This document shows positions 41,867 through 51,232 of a DNA stretch of 64,000 bases, in pieces. The notes beneath the pieces were generated by a model. It saw nothing but the letters and a program-made list of their open reading frames with translations. It did not search any database and had not been told where the DNA came from. Origin of the DNA: Leishmania martiniquensis. Taxonomy: Eukaryota > Euglenozoa > Kinetoplastea > Trypanosomatida > Trypanosomatidae. Where the stretch lies: the NCBI RefSeq assembly GCF_017916325.1, contig NC_090165.1, positions 620,001-684,000 on the forward strand, given 5' to 3'. Within the stretch, counting starts at the first letter, position 1, and every line of letters starts with the position of its first letter. The position numbers were made by a program, and so were the translations under genes.

Positions 41867-42612
41867 GAGGCGTTGGCGCTTCCGTCCGTAGTCGTCAAGC
41901 AGACCGCGTTAATGTGCTCGAGGGTACGGCGGGACCATTGTGCGCCTTTACCCGGCCGCAATGTGACGGTCTATTTGAAGAGAGCTGCACGAATCAGGAG
42001 CAAGGCATCTCGCTAGACTCTGCAGGTGGGTGGACCCGCTGGCTGGCCGTACGCATCCCTTTTCGTGAGCTCCTTCGTTGCCATGAGTTGCGGCCATACG
42101 ATGCCGCGTGCGTGTGCATGTTCCCCATACCCTTTCAGCAGCTTCCGCCGTCTTGAGCCCGCTTTTTTTTCCTTTCCGCTGCTTTGTCCCATCAGTGCGG
42201 CCTCTCGCATGGAAACCGCCTGCGGCCCCTCCTTACCGCCTTGGTGGAATGCGGCGTGTGTGAGTGTGTGCCTCACATAACCAGCAGAACGCGCACCAAC
42301 CCTCTCCGCGTGCTGCTGCTTGGCTTCTAAGCTGGCCTGCACTTTACCCCGACATGCTTTTTTTGGCACTCTCACGTCTCCCCGCGTTCCTCTTGGCTAC
42401 CCACTGCCTTGCCCTCCCGATCCTCATCTTGGCGACCTTACCATTCCGCCATGACCCTCGTTTTCGCCTCGGGTAGCGGGGTGGGGGTCCTTTCGAGTTA
42501 CTCTGCAAACAGACGCGCTGAAACTGCTCTCAGTACCACTGAGCCTTTGACGCTTCTTTTTTCTTTTTGTCTCAAGGACAGTTAACCGGCTCACATCACC
42601 CACTCTGCAGCC
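41867..42612. other. Intergenic region upstream of AK6
   Basis: No gene is seen in about 750 nt. It contains T/C-rich stretches near 42160-42190 and 42360-42480 and a strong T-rich tract at 42551-42572 before AG at 42575-42576. Confidence 0.6.
42551..42576 (+). promoter_or_regulatory. Candidate trans-splice acceptor for AK6
   Basis: CGCTTCTTTTTTCTTTTTGT is followed by CTCAAG, with AG at 42575-42576, leaving a short 5' UTR of about 36 nt before ATG 42613. Confidence 0.6.
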
Positions 42613-43155
42613 ATGGAGCAGCCCAAAGGCATCAACATCCTAATCACCGGCACCCCCGGCACGGGGAAGACGTCGATGGCAGAGATGATCGCCGCGGAGC
42701 TGAACGGGTTTCAGCACGTGGAGGTGGGCAAGCTCGTCAAGGAGAACCACTTCTACACTGAGTACGACAAGGAGCTGGACACGCACATCATCGAGGAGAA
42801 GGACGAGGATCGCCTCCTCGATTTTATGGAGCCTATGATGGTGAAGGGCGGCAACCACGTTGTTGATTACCACTCCAGCGAGCTGTTCCCCGAGCGGTGG
42901 TTTCATATGGTTGTGGTGCTCCACACATCCACAGAGGTTTTGTTTGAGCGCCTAACCAAGCGACATTACAGCGATGCAAAGCGAGCAGAGAACATGGAGG
43001 CAGAGATTCAGTGCATCTGCGAGGAAGAGGCGCGCGGCGCCTACAAGGAAGACATCCTGCTGGTGCGCGAGAACGACACGCTGGAGCAGATGGCGACCAC
43101 AGTGGATGAGATCCGCGAGCGAGTGGAGGAGCTGCGGGTGGCGCGCGGCCTATGA
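42613..43155 (+). CDS. AK6: Adenylate kinase isoenzyme 6 (AK6/Fap7/CINAP)
   Basis: This 180-residue protein matches the AK6 family, close to the usual 172 residues. It has a P-loop near the N-terminus, GTPGTGKTSMAE (residues 13-20 region), the conserved family stretch VGKLVKENHFYTEYDKEL, then DYHSSELFPERWFHMVVVL and a C-terminal NDTLEQM...IRERVEEL helix. AK6 proteins are nuclear ATPase/adenylate kinases. In yeast Fap7 acts in the last steps of 18S rRNA and 40S subunit maturation with Rps14; the human protein also has NMP kinase activity. The same function here is inferred from family identity. The start is the first ATG after the acceptor AG at 42576. There is no targeting signal. Confidence 0.93.
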   Translation: MEQPKGINILITGTPGTGKTSMAEMIAAELNGFQHVEVGKLVKENHFYTEYDKELDTHIIEEKDEDRLLDFMEPMMVKGGNHVVDYHSSELFPERWFHMVVVLHTSTEVLFERLTKRHYSDAKRAENMEAEIQCICEEEARGAYKEDILLVRENDTLEQMATTVDEIRERVEELRVARGL

Positions 43156-44286
43156 GGCAAGATGCTAGGAGATCACCAGAGAGCCTCAGGTGCCACTCTT
43201 AACAATGACGCTCTCCGTATCGCAGACGGCCTTTCTCTTCTGTGTTGTTGCCATTCATGCCGTCGCCTGTGCTCCAAAAAGAGGGGCCATGGGCACGGCC
43301 TACCTCAAGGGGACGCTCCATCGGTTCCCTAAGGGGGCCTTTGTCTTCTCATGAGAAGTGCGAGCCCAGACAGACCAAAGACGGCGGTGTGTACGTGTGG
43401 AACAGCGGCCCGGCGCGTTGTTTCGGGTACTTTCAGGCTCCTTCCGTGTGCACGCTAGATGAGATTTGTGGAGGCGCTGCAACAATGGGAGGTGCCGCTG
43501 CAGCGCCAAATACTGTGGCGTGTAAGATGAGACTTTAAAAAAGGAGAGAGGGGGCGTGTCGGCGAGGGTCGACGAACGCAAAGAGGCGGCCGTTGATGTG
43601 AGTACCGCTTCTGTTCAACGCGGAGGAGAGAGACCACTGCGTGAATGCTCCGCCGTGTGTGCGTGTGTGTGTCGTTCATCTACAGTGGATGGGGGGATGC
43701 GACGGCTCTCGTGCGTCTGGACTCTCTGCGCGCTCCGAAAGCACCCGGTACCCTGCATACGCACCGACACCGACACGAGGCGGCCCACCATTCGAGCCCG
43801 CGTGCCTCTGAGTGTGCGCCGACACGCTCCGGTGTGCGCTCAACGCAAAAGCAGGGCAGACATTAGAGCGGGTCTCTCTCCGTGGCATTCTCTCTCTCCA
43901 TCGAGAGACATACGCTACAGGGGGATAGCTGTGGCGCCTCGTTCACCATCTCCACCGATCTGCGTTGCTGTGCTGATGACTGCTTCTTTCTCCAACCCCC
44001 TGTCCCCCTTCTCTTCTCTCTCTCTGTTCGCTGTTGCTCCCGAATGCGGACACTTCCTTGCCGACCCCATCTTCTTCCCCCCTCCCTCTCTCCACATTTG
44101 CACGTCTTCGTTCCGTGTGGCCGCCCCGCATGGTGCGAAGACGAGGGGAGAGGATAGACGACCGAAAGGAGCTGCACGCTCGAGACAAGACGGAGTCGGC
44201 ACCACCGCAGACTATCCGGCACATTCTAAGGCGGCTCGTCGGTATCGGCCCCACCCCTCCCCCTCCCCCTCCCCCGGCGCTCCAAC

Positions 44287-44335
44287 CACACCTTTTGCTC
44301 TCTGTGTTGTATTTTTTGTTTTTTTTTGTCGACAG
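44287..44335 (+). promoter_or_regulatory. Candidate trans-splice acceptor for the gene at 44596
   Basis: A T-rich tract (about 44290-44329, including nine consecutive Ts) is followed by GTCGACAG, with AG at 44334-44335. This would put the CA repeat inside a 260-nt 5' UTR. Confidence 0.5.
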
Positions 44336-44429
44336 CGGCTTCGACCGCGCCCCACCTCCGCAGGCAATCGCTTATACGCACATCCATAGACGCACACGGC
44401 ACCTATACACGTACCCCTCATCTCTCCCT

Positions 44430-44462
44430 CACACACACACACTTACACACACACACACACAC
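44430..44462. repeat. CA dinucleotide repeat
   Basis: About 16 CA units interrupted by one TT, in the 5' UTR region of the downstream gene. Confidence 0.85.
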
Positions 44463-44595
44463 GGGACGTACAGAGGCCCTCCATAGATTGCGCTGGCCAG
44501 ACTTTCTCTCTGACCACTCTGCGTCCGTTTTCTTGAGTGCGCGGTGGTACTTACGATCCACGTTTCTCTTCCTAAGGCTACACTCGCTCTTTGCA

Positions 44596-47500
44596 ATGCC
44601 ACACGCGGGCAGTAAGCTTGTGCCCATCGGGTGCAACATGAACGATGCCGCCTACCCATTTCGCGGTGAGCACCGACTGGCCGACTGCATAAACCACGGC
44701 CACAGTGGCGTCATCAAGAAGATTCCAACATCGATCGCGATACGCATCAGCGGTTCCAACTTGGTCATTGAGCAGGTGAAGACGCCAAAGGGGATAGAGT
44801 TAGAGTGCGAGTTGGGCGTTGATGGCGGCATTCCGAGACCGGTGTCGCTTCAGCATGCATCTGCGTTCATGGTGCCCGGCGATGGCCACGACTACAATCT
44901 TACCACCACCGTGAAGGCCAGTGGCAACGCGGCGAAGCACTACTGTAAGCTCACCTTCAACGGCAGTGAGGGCACGAGTGTGTTGCGTGTGCGAGCGCCG
45001 GAGGGTTGCAGCCCGGATGCTGTCTACTTCGTTGTGGACGGCCGCCGGCTGCGACCCGCGGGGGGCTGGTTCCGCATTCCCATCCAGGCGAAGGAGTGCG
45101 CTCTTGCCGTCCATTTTCCACTCGACGCCGAGTCGCCTCTTTCCTTGTCACCGGCGGTTACCCCACCACCGCTGCCGGTGACGTTCGACGGACTCGCTGA
45201 GCGGGCGCCGGAAACGGCCACAGGGGGCGTGCCTGATTTGGAGACACGCATCCAGCCGCCTCTCATCCCTGGCGCTGGAGTGGGCAGCCCGACAGGGGCC
45301 TGCAACGCAGCAACCATGCCCAGCTTCGTTGCGAGTGCGCCGAATTTTAGGCTGCAGCTGTCCGGCGAAAATGGCAGCACCGCCTTTGGGGTCGGTGTCG
45401 CCTCACTTCCGCTGAGTCGTTGCCGTGCGCAGACGGTGCATATCGTCGTGAGTGACGCATTGGGGCGTGTGGTGCTGCGACAGCGATCGCATGTGCCGTC
45501 GCTGGAGCTCGAGGCGGTGTGTCTGCACCTAAAGGACGACAGCAGCGGTGAACTTGCCGTGAGCGGGAATGTGGGCAGCAGGCTCACCGTCTGCGGTGTG
45601 CCGCAGGCAGGTCCGGCGGCCACGGCTGTCTTGCCGCGCGTTGTGGCCCAACAGGTGGTTGTGGAGCAAGCGAACGCAGACGGCTCTGTCTCGAAGGCGG
45701 TGCTGGATGTTGCACCAAAGTCGGGGCCCGGCCCCATCCCTATAGCTGCGCCGTTGCCGCCGCCGCCACCGCCACCGTCCGCGCAGACACAGGCGCAGCC
45801 GGAGAGTTGGGTGAAGGAGCTGTGTGACATGCTGCAAAATTCGGACCCTGAGGAGCAGCGACGCCTCGTGCAGAGCATTCACCCCTCGACGATCGCTGGC
45901 AGGACGATTGTCAATTTCATCCGCGATCAGCTCACCTGTCAACCACCCGCTATCGCCTTCACCGTCACGAAGGAGAGGTTGGAGGGGGTGCACTGCCCTG
46001 GCTGCTCCGTCAACGCCGCCGTCGGCAGCGATCCCGCGCATCAAATTCCGGCGTTCGGCTCGGTGGCTTTGACATCTGGTAAGTCGACCCTGCTGACAGC
46101 GACGAATATGTTGACGCAACGTGCCGTTTCGTCGTGCCGAGTGCAGATGGTGATGCCGAGCCCCGTGAGCCTCACGTCCGCGAAGGGCTCGGCAGAGCCG
46201 CCCGTACCGGCTGGCGTCTCTGGAGACTGCAAGGCAGATAACGACCTGGTGAGCCGTCTTGTGGACTGCCTGCTGCGCCATAACATGAGTGCGCAGCCAG
46301 TCGCCAAGGAGCTGGAAAGCATGCCGACGGCTCTGTTCTCCGCGCAGGGGCGCCGCTTGCTTCCGCTCCTAGCAAGCTGCCTACACGGCGCTGCCGCTAG
46401 CGCCGCTGCTGCTGCGACGCCTCCAAGCAAGACGGAAGCCACTGCTGCAGCCCCGGCGGAGATCTTCTTCACTTGTGGGCCTGGTTACCTGGACAACATC
46501 TACACATCTCAACCCCATTACCACCTGTCCGGAGCCGTTGGCAACCAGGAGCCGCAGGCGCTGCCGCAGCGCGGCCGTATACCCTCTCAGGGCGTCTTTG
46601 AGGGCGAGCACCGGGCCTTCGTGGTCAGCCTCACCGCACGGGACCCGATAACAGGGGCTATAAAGGCGGAAAGGACGATCACGGTGCTCGGTGCTCGGCC
46701 CGTACCGAAGCCGACGCCGCCTGCCGTGGAAGCGACACCTCCGGCCCAGCGCAGCGGCCCCCCTGCCCCGACTCCTACGGAGGCACCGGCAGAGTCAGGC
46801 GCTCAGGCTGCGTTGCGCGGGTTCGGCGCAACATCCGCTGGTGCACCCGCTCCCATGCGGGAAGAGCCGCTGGCCCCCGGCGGCACAGAGCTGGTGATAC
46901 CCTACTTAGACGTGTCGTTACAGGTTGTGGGCCAGGATGTTCAGGCGCGCATCCTGTGCTCACCGCATCTCCGCATTGTATGCGATGTGGACGGAGTTGG
47001 CGGAAACACGGGCCTGTCCGATTTTGTGGCAAAAATGCCGGCCAGCCGCCTCCACCAGGTGAACCTCAGCCTCCTGGACTTCCGCGGCAGAGTTGTGTGG
47101 CAGCAGAAACTCACCATCCCATCGATGGTGTCGCATCTCTGGGGACTGGCGTTGCAGCAGAACGGTCTGGCCGTCGACCCGGAGTCGGGCAGCGTCGCGA
47201 CTGCGTCGGTCGACAGAGCGTTGGAGCGGGCATTGCAGGGCAACTTCGTCGCTTTCGACGCGAGTGTACCGCACTTTGTGCACCTTCGTAAGTACCACAA
47301 TGGCCTGCATGGCACCTGCGTAGGGGAAGTGTCGCTGCGCCTGCCAGGCCTGATGCTACCACCCGAGCTGGAGGAGGTAACGCGTATTATGCGTCTTCGT
47401 GCTGACGGGCAAGTCAGCGATCCACAGGCAAAGGCGGAATTGCAGCAGCTGCGCGCTCGCTCCACTGCGCCTGCCATTCTGGAGCTGATCAACAGCATCC

Positions 47501-47598
47501 TCGATGGCTGGTCTGCGCCAGACAGCGCGAATGTGCGCACATCCGGTGCCGACAGCCCATCGAGCCGCATCTTCTTCCGTTTGACGGGGACGGATTGA
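44596..47598 (+). CDS. Hypothetical protein with repeated beta-rich and helical modules
   Basis: I do not recognise this 1000-residue protein. It has no signal peptide or membrane segment. It appears to be built from repeating units: a beta-rich module, seen clearly at about residues 248-306 (ASLPLSRCRAQTVHIVVSD, GRVVLRQ) and about 787-845 (AKMPASRLHQVNLSLLD, GRVVWQQ), with weaker likely copies near 466-525 and 630-700. Between them are helical segments (WVKELCDMLQNSDPEEQRR near 405; DNDLVSRLVDCLLRHN near 548; a last one at the C-terminus, about 935-985). Proline/alanine-rich linkers separate the modules. The start is ATG 44596, which lies in coding-like sequence; the frame stays open 90 codons upstream through the CA repeat, which encodes only TH-type repeats and is treated as UTR. 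The alternating module design suggests a scaffold, but this is inference. Confidence 0.8.
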   Translation: MPHAGSKLVPIGCNMNDAAYPFRGEHRLADCINHGHSGVIKKIPTSIAIRISGSNLVIEQVKTPKGIELECELGVDGGIPRPVSLQHASAFMVPGDGHDYNLTTTVKASGNAAKHYCKLTFNGSEGTSVLRVRAPEGCSPDAVYFVVDGRRLRPAGGWFRIPIQAKECALAVHFPLDAESPLSLSPAVTPPPLPVTFDGLAERAPETATGGVPDLETRIQPPLIPGAGVGSPTGACNAATMPSFVASAPNFRLQLSGENGSTAFGVGVASLPLSRCRAQTVHIVVSDALGRVVLRQRSHVPSLELEAVCLHLKDDSSGELAVSGNVGSRLTVCGVPQAGPAATAVLPRVVAQQVVVEQANADGSVSKAVLDVAPKSGPGPIPIAAPLPPPPPPPSAQTQAQPESWVKELCDMLQNSDPEEQRRLVQSIHPSTIAGRTIVNFIRDQLTCQPPAIAFTVTKERLEGVHCPGCSVNAAVGSDPAHQIPAFGSVALTSGKSTLLTATNMLTQRAVSSCRVQMVMPSPVSLTSAKGSAEPPVPAGVSGDCKADNDLVSRLVDCLLRHNMSAQPVAKELESMPTALFSAQGRRLLPLLASCLHGAAASAAAAATPPSKTEATAAAPAEIFFTCGPGYLDNIYTSQPHYHLSGAVGNQEPQALPQRGRIPSQGVFEGEHRAFVVSLTARDPITGAIKAERTITVLGARPVPKPTPPAVEATPPAQRSGPPAPTPTEAPAESGAQAALRGFGATSAGAPAPMREEPLAPGGTELVIPYLDVSLQVVGQDVQARILCSPHLRIVCDVDGVGGNTGLSDFVAKMPASRLHQVNLSLLDFRGRVVWQQKLTIPSMVSHLWGLALQQNGLAVDPESGSVATASVDRALERALQGNFVAFDASVPHFVHLRKYHNGLHGTCVGEVSLRLPGLMLPPELEEVTRIMRLRADGQVSDPQAKAELQQLRARSTAPAILELINSILDGWSAPDSANVRTSGADSPSSRIFFRLTGTD

Positions 47599-48733
47599 AG
47601 GCACAGAGGGTCAGGAGTGCCCCGTGAAGGTACGCCAGAAGGGGAGAGCGAAGAAGTCGACGTCTGCAAAGACGGTGACAAAGGGGGCTCTTCGTGCATG
47701 GGCCGCCATCGCGCAGTTGCTCTCTCTGTCTCTGTGTGTGTGCGTCTGTGAGACTGTATGGCTTTTTTCTGTCCCTCTTTTCTCACGATCTCATCTTTCG
47801 TTTTTCTTTGCTTCTGTTGTAGCGGCGGCCTATCGCGTTCTTTTTTTTTGCTGTCATTCTGTGATTTCCATGTCGCTTCTTCGTGCGTCGATGCGTGACC
47901 TGTCCGGCAAACGCTCTGGAGGTGATGGGCGACGAGACAAGCATGTGCGACACGCGTCCGCAGGTGTGTGGTGTGTCTCTGACTGCCTTTTAGTCTCTCT
48001 CTTACACACACACACTTTTTTTGCGTATATCCTGCGACATGAGGCATCTGCTTTTCGTCGGCTACATGCCGCGTCCCTCGTGATGTCCACGCATGCACAC
48101 AAACACAGATAAAGAGAAAGGGAGTGGGGAGGGGCAGTAGAGCGGAGAGATGGACATAACGCGAGGTGCGCATGTCCCCCAGGAAGAGCAATGAGATGGG
48201 AGGAAGAAAAAAAGGGCGAAGGGCACTAAAAAAAGACGAGAGCCGCCTACGCAACGCAAGAAAATATTTACATCCGCTCCTCTGTTGAGTTAGTGGTCTT
48301 GCTGACGACAGGAAGGCCTGACGAAAAGGTTCCGAGGACGCTGGGAGGGCCGCCGAAGGAAATGGAGGCGGTGTGACGCAGGCACACTTACGCCTTGCTG
48401 AGCGCATGGGGTACATACAGCTCCGAATTCTCTGGCAAGTGGGCGGATACCATCTTGTGTGGCCCTTTTCTCTCTAGATGCTTCACATCGTCTTTGTCTG
48501 GCCCCCTCGTCTTCTCTTCGATCACTCGCTTATGACAAATCGCGCGCGCGCAGCGTTGCCGGAAGCCTCGGCTTTACATCCCCGCAGTTAGATCTTTTCA
48601 GTGTCCTGCGACGCTGCCGGGGCTCAGCTGATCTGCGCCCGTCGGCCTCTGTCACCGTTCTTGCTTCCCTTCCGTCCCCTCGCACCCTCTCGGTTTCTTT
48701 GCAACTGGACTGTGTTAGTTTTAAAAGGTCGTA
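47599..48733. other. Intergenic region with T/C and CA/GT tracts
   Basis: No supported gene. It holds CT/GT-rich sequence at 47720-47860, a short CA run near 48004-48016, a purine-rich stretch at about 48110-48240, a GCGC run near 48540-48552, and a pyrimidine tract at 48640-48700 before AG at 48717-48718. A long antisense open frame (about 46.9-48.4 kb) is judged a shadow. Confidence 0.55.
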
Positions 48734-51232
48734 ATGCTTGCAGGGGAAGGGGATCCGGTGCATATTGCCCACGCGTACGTCTTCGGGTACAGGCCAGCAT
48801 GCAGCGCTACAGCGATACACTCAGCTCTTCCCTTTCGAAGCCCGCAGCCGCCGTCGACGACTCCGCCGCTGCGCGCACGCCCACCACGCCGTCAGGCACC
48901 TGGTAACGGAGGCTCACTCGTGCTACGCCGGCCAAAAGAGCGGCGACGCATCCTCGTGGGCAAACTCAGCCACCGCCAATTTCTTCGCAAGGGCATCGTC
49001 CCTTCTAGTAGGGCCTCTGGGACTGAGCACCCTGTTGTCGCGGTGTCGCAGCAGTATTACAGCCCATCTGACCTGAGTCCAGGACCACCAGCCCCGCTCG
49101 ATGCCCAGGAGTACAGCTCCCCCATCCGCAGTCGCCACGGCACCTGTTTGTTCTCAAAAGCGGTAACGCTTAGGATGGCGACATCGTTCACCGAGTCCGT
49201 ATCGCGCATCGATTCGTATGGCCACCACTTTAAAAACTGTGCACCTTCTGCGATGGAGCGGGCGGACGCTGGCGCAGCACAGATGCCGCCGCGAGGACTC
49301 AGCCGCAACGCTGCGGAATTCTCTTCGCCAAGCATAAGGGCGCCCTGGCCAATGCCAATGGCGAGCTCACCGTCGCTGCACCCCACTCTGAGTGTGGGCT
49401 CTGCAATGACTTCCATGGTGACTGCAGCCGCCACGGCGCAGAAAGGTGGCAGCGTAAGCATTTTCGAGCGTCTTTCCGGCGAGTCGAGCGCCGGATTAAC
49501 GACGCTTGGCAAGCGCGTGCGCCAATGGGCGGAGGGAGCTGGGCTGATCCTGCACCCCCCTCGCTCGGTGTGGCACGCGCTACTGGCTTACTCGATAGAG
49601 CCGCTTAAGCACGAACAGCTGTGGCGGCGAACGTGCGCCAAGGCTCGCCACAGGTTATCGCTCCTCGCACGCTCCAAGGTCAGCAGCGCCACTGCCTTGG
49701 CTGCTCCGCCGCGAGCGCGCCACGTTACCAAGCAACCCTCGCACGCTGATCCTTATCAGGAAGGGGTGAGCCGCCAACACCAAGGTCGCGCGAGGCGGAG
49801 CTCCTCTCCTTCGCTCACACCTGGCGGTCTGAGCGCCTACCGCCGCCAGCAAGAATACATGCGGTGGTGCCAGTGGCAGCTGTGGCACTTTTTCGAGCAA
49901 GGCAGTTCCTACCTGTGGAGTGTGTGGCGCGTGTCGCCACCTCTTGGCCGCCGGCGACGCCGGGCCCTCCGTCGCGCTAGCGGTGCCGAGTCAGCGGCGG
50001 TCTCCTCGGCGTTGCCGCTGCTGCGCATCTTCAATGGCCGCTACGCCGTGCCGAGCGCGGCCAGTATTGACGCAGCGCAAGAGGAGCACAGGGCACTGGA
50101 GAGGCGGGTGAATATTCTGTTGCGCCTTCTGCTAGAAGAAAATGGCATTTCTGCAGTGGCGAGTGCGGCGGGTTCTCGCAGCCACGGCGCCACTCGCAGC
50201 TCGGAAGCAACGGTGGCTTGCGGAGCAGGTGACGTCTGCGGCACCACTGTCTCTGACCCGGATGGAGAGGTGGAGGCCGATGTTGAGGCCAACTTGTACC
50301 ATCTTGCGAGCGAGTCGCGCCGCAGAAGTGAGGCGGTGGCAGCGACGCAGCCATTCCTTGAGGTGCGCATCGATGAAGCGACGGGCCTCATGCATCTGAG
50401 CCTGTACGTTAATGGCGACGCTGGCGGTAATGGTGCGGAGTTCGTCGGCAGCAGCGTTGCGGGGTGCATAGACAACCACCGCTGGGTCATCCTGAAGGGC
50501 CTGTGGGCGCGGCAGGTGCTCGTTTTCTGTTTTCATCGAGAGGAGGCACTGCTGCCGTCGACGGACACCTCGTCTGACGGGCACCTCAAGAAGGTCGACA
50601 ACTACCATGAACCAACAGAGCAGGAGGTCAGCCGTCGGAGCCGCATCGTGGATGGGCTGGTGGTCAGGGGTGTTGCATTCTCCAAGGTACAGACAGGGCA
50701 CACCTCAACCACAGCGCATGACACCTTCGTGTGCACCCGCTGCGGACACTCGCGCCGTCGTCACAATGAAGTTTACACCTCGAAGCTGACGGGTCGTCTC
50801 GCACGCGGAGCTTACTACTGCGTTGTGTGCCTTACTCGCACGCCCCACGTCCGACTCCCACCCATGGAAGACATGCCGCCCATTCTGTCTGGCGAGAGAG
50901 CAACTGCCATGACGGACGCTAGTGGGGTGCGCGCACTGCGTGAACTCTCCTCGGTGCGATCTGACGCCCCATCGGCGCGCTCAGCAGACACATCTAGGCC
51001 ACGCCTGCTTCTATCTGCCCATGCGCCTCAGATGAGCAGAAGCAAGGCACAGTCCGCAGATGGGCCTCCAGTTTCGTTGGAGGCAGCGGCTGCGGCGGTG
51101 CGAGAATGGACCTGTGCTGCCGCCTCCGCCCCGCGTCCTGAGTGGCACTTGTGTCGCAGGGTAAACAGCGACGATCTCTTTGGGCGGAGGGGCGGCTTAG
51201 ACTGCCCGCCTCCGCGACCCCGCTTTGTGTGA
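48734..51232 (+). CDS. Hypothetical protein with a C4 zinc-ribbon-like motif; N-terminus uncertain
   Basis: I do not recognise this 832-residue protein. Basic, arginine-rich segments run through the middle (residues about 260-420). An ordered stretch at about 535-610 (LEVRIDEATGLMHLSLYVN ... RWVILKGLWARQVLVFCFH) looks strand-rich. A C4 motif, C667-x2-C670-x25-C696-x2-C699 (VCTRCGHSRRRHNEVY ... YYCVVCLTR), could bind zinc as a ribbon. There is no membrane segment. From about residue 115 onward the frame looks normally coding. The first 110 codons are less certain: the other two forward frames there also have high third-position GC, and an alternative ATG lies at 48799 in another frame that stops at 48906. 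The chosen ATG lies 16 nt after a possible acceptor AG (48717-48718). An internal start such as that at about 49174 is also possible. Confidence 0.72.
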   Translation: MLAGEGDPVHIAHAYVFGYRPACSATAIHSALPFRSPQPPSTTPPLRARPPRRQAPGNGGSLVLRRPKERRRILVGKLSHRQFLRKGIVPSSRASGTEHPVVAVSQQYYSPSDLSPGPPAPLDAQEYSSPIRSRHGTCLFSKAVTLRMATSFTESVSRIDSYGHHFKNCAPSAMERADAGAAQMPPRGLSRNAAEFSSPSIRAPWPMPMASSPSLHPTLSVGSAMTSMVTAAATAQKGGSVSIFERLSGESSAGLTTLGKRVRQWAEGAGLILHPPRSVWHALLAYSIEPLKHEQLWRRTCAKARHRLSLLARSKVSSATALAAPPRARHVTKQPSHADPYQEGVSRQHQGRARRSSSPSLTPGGLSAYRRQQEYMRWCQWQLWHFFEQGSSYLWSVWRVSPPLGRRRRRALRRASGAESAAVSSALPLLRIFNGRYAVPSAASIDAAQEEHRALERRVNILLRLLLEENGISAVASAAGSRSHGATRSSEATVACGAGDVCGTTVSDPDGEVEADVEANLYHLASESRRRSEAVAATQPFLEVRIDEATGLMHLSLYVNGDAGGNGAEFVGSSVAGCIDNHRWVILKGLWARQVLVFCFHREEALLPSTDTSSDGHLKKVDNYHEPTEQEVSRRSRIVDGLVVRGVAFSKVQTGHTSTTAHDTFVCTRCGHSRRRHNEVYTSKLTGRLARGAYYCVVCLTRTPHVRLPPMEDMPPILSGERATAMTDASGVRALRELSSVRSDAPSARSADTSRPRLLLSAHAPQMSRSKAQSADGPPVSLEAAAAAVREWTCAAASAPRPEWHLCRRVNSDDLFGRRGGLDCPPPRPRFV

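Larger units (their letters stand above)
43156..44595. other. Intergenic region downstream of AK6
   Basis: No supported gene. It includes T/C- and CCCT-rich sequence at about 43985-44110 and 44250-44330, and a CA repeat near 44430-44462. An overlapping open frame that continues into the next CDS is low-complexity upstream of 44596. Confidence 0.6.

Noticed and set aside
44326..44595. In-frame upstream extension of the 1000-residue protein.
   Set aside because: It passes through a CA repeat (Thr/His repeats) and begins before the candidate splice acceptor AG at 44335.
46941..48416. A 491-codon open frame on the - strand.
   Set aside because: It overlaps the + strand gene at 44596-47598 and then runs through low-complexity T/C and CA tracts; its residue content is Arg/Ser/Pro/Cys-rich with no domain. 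GC-rich trypanosomatid genes often cast such antisense shadows.
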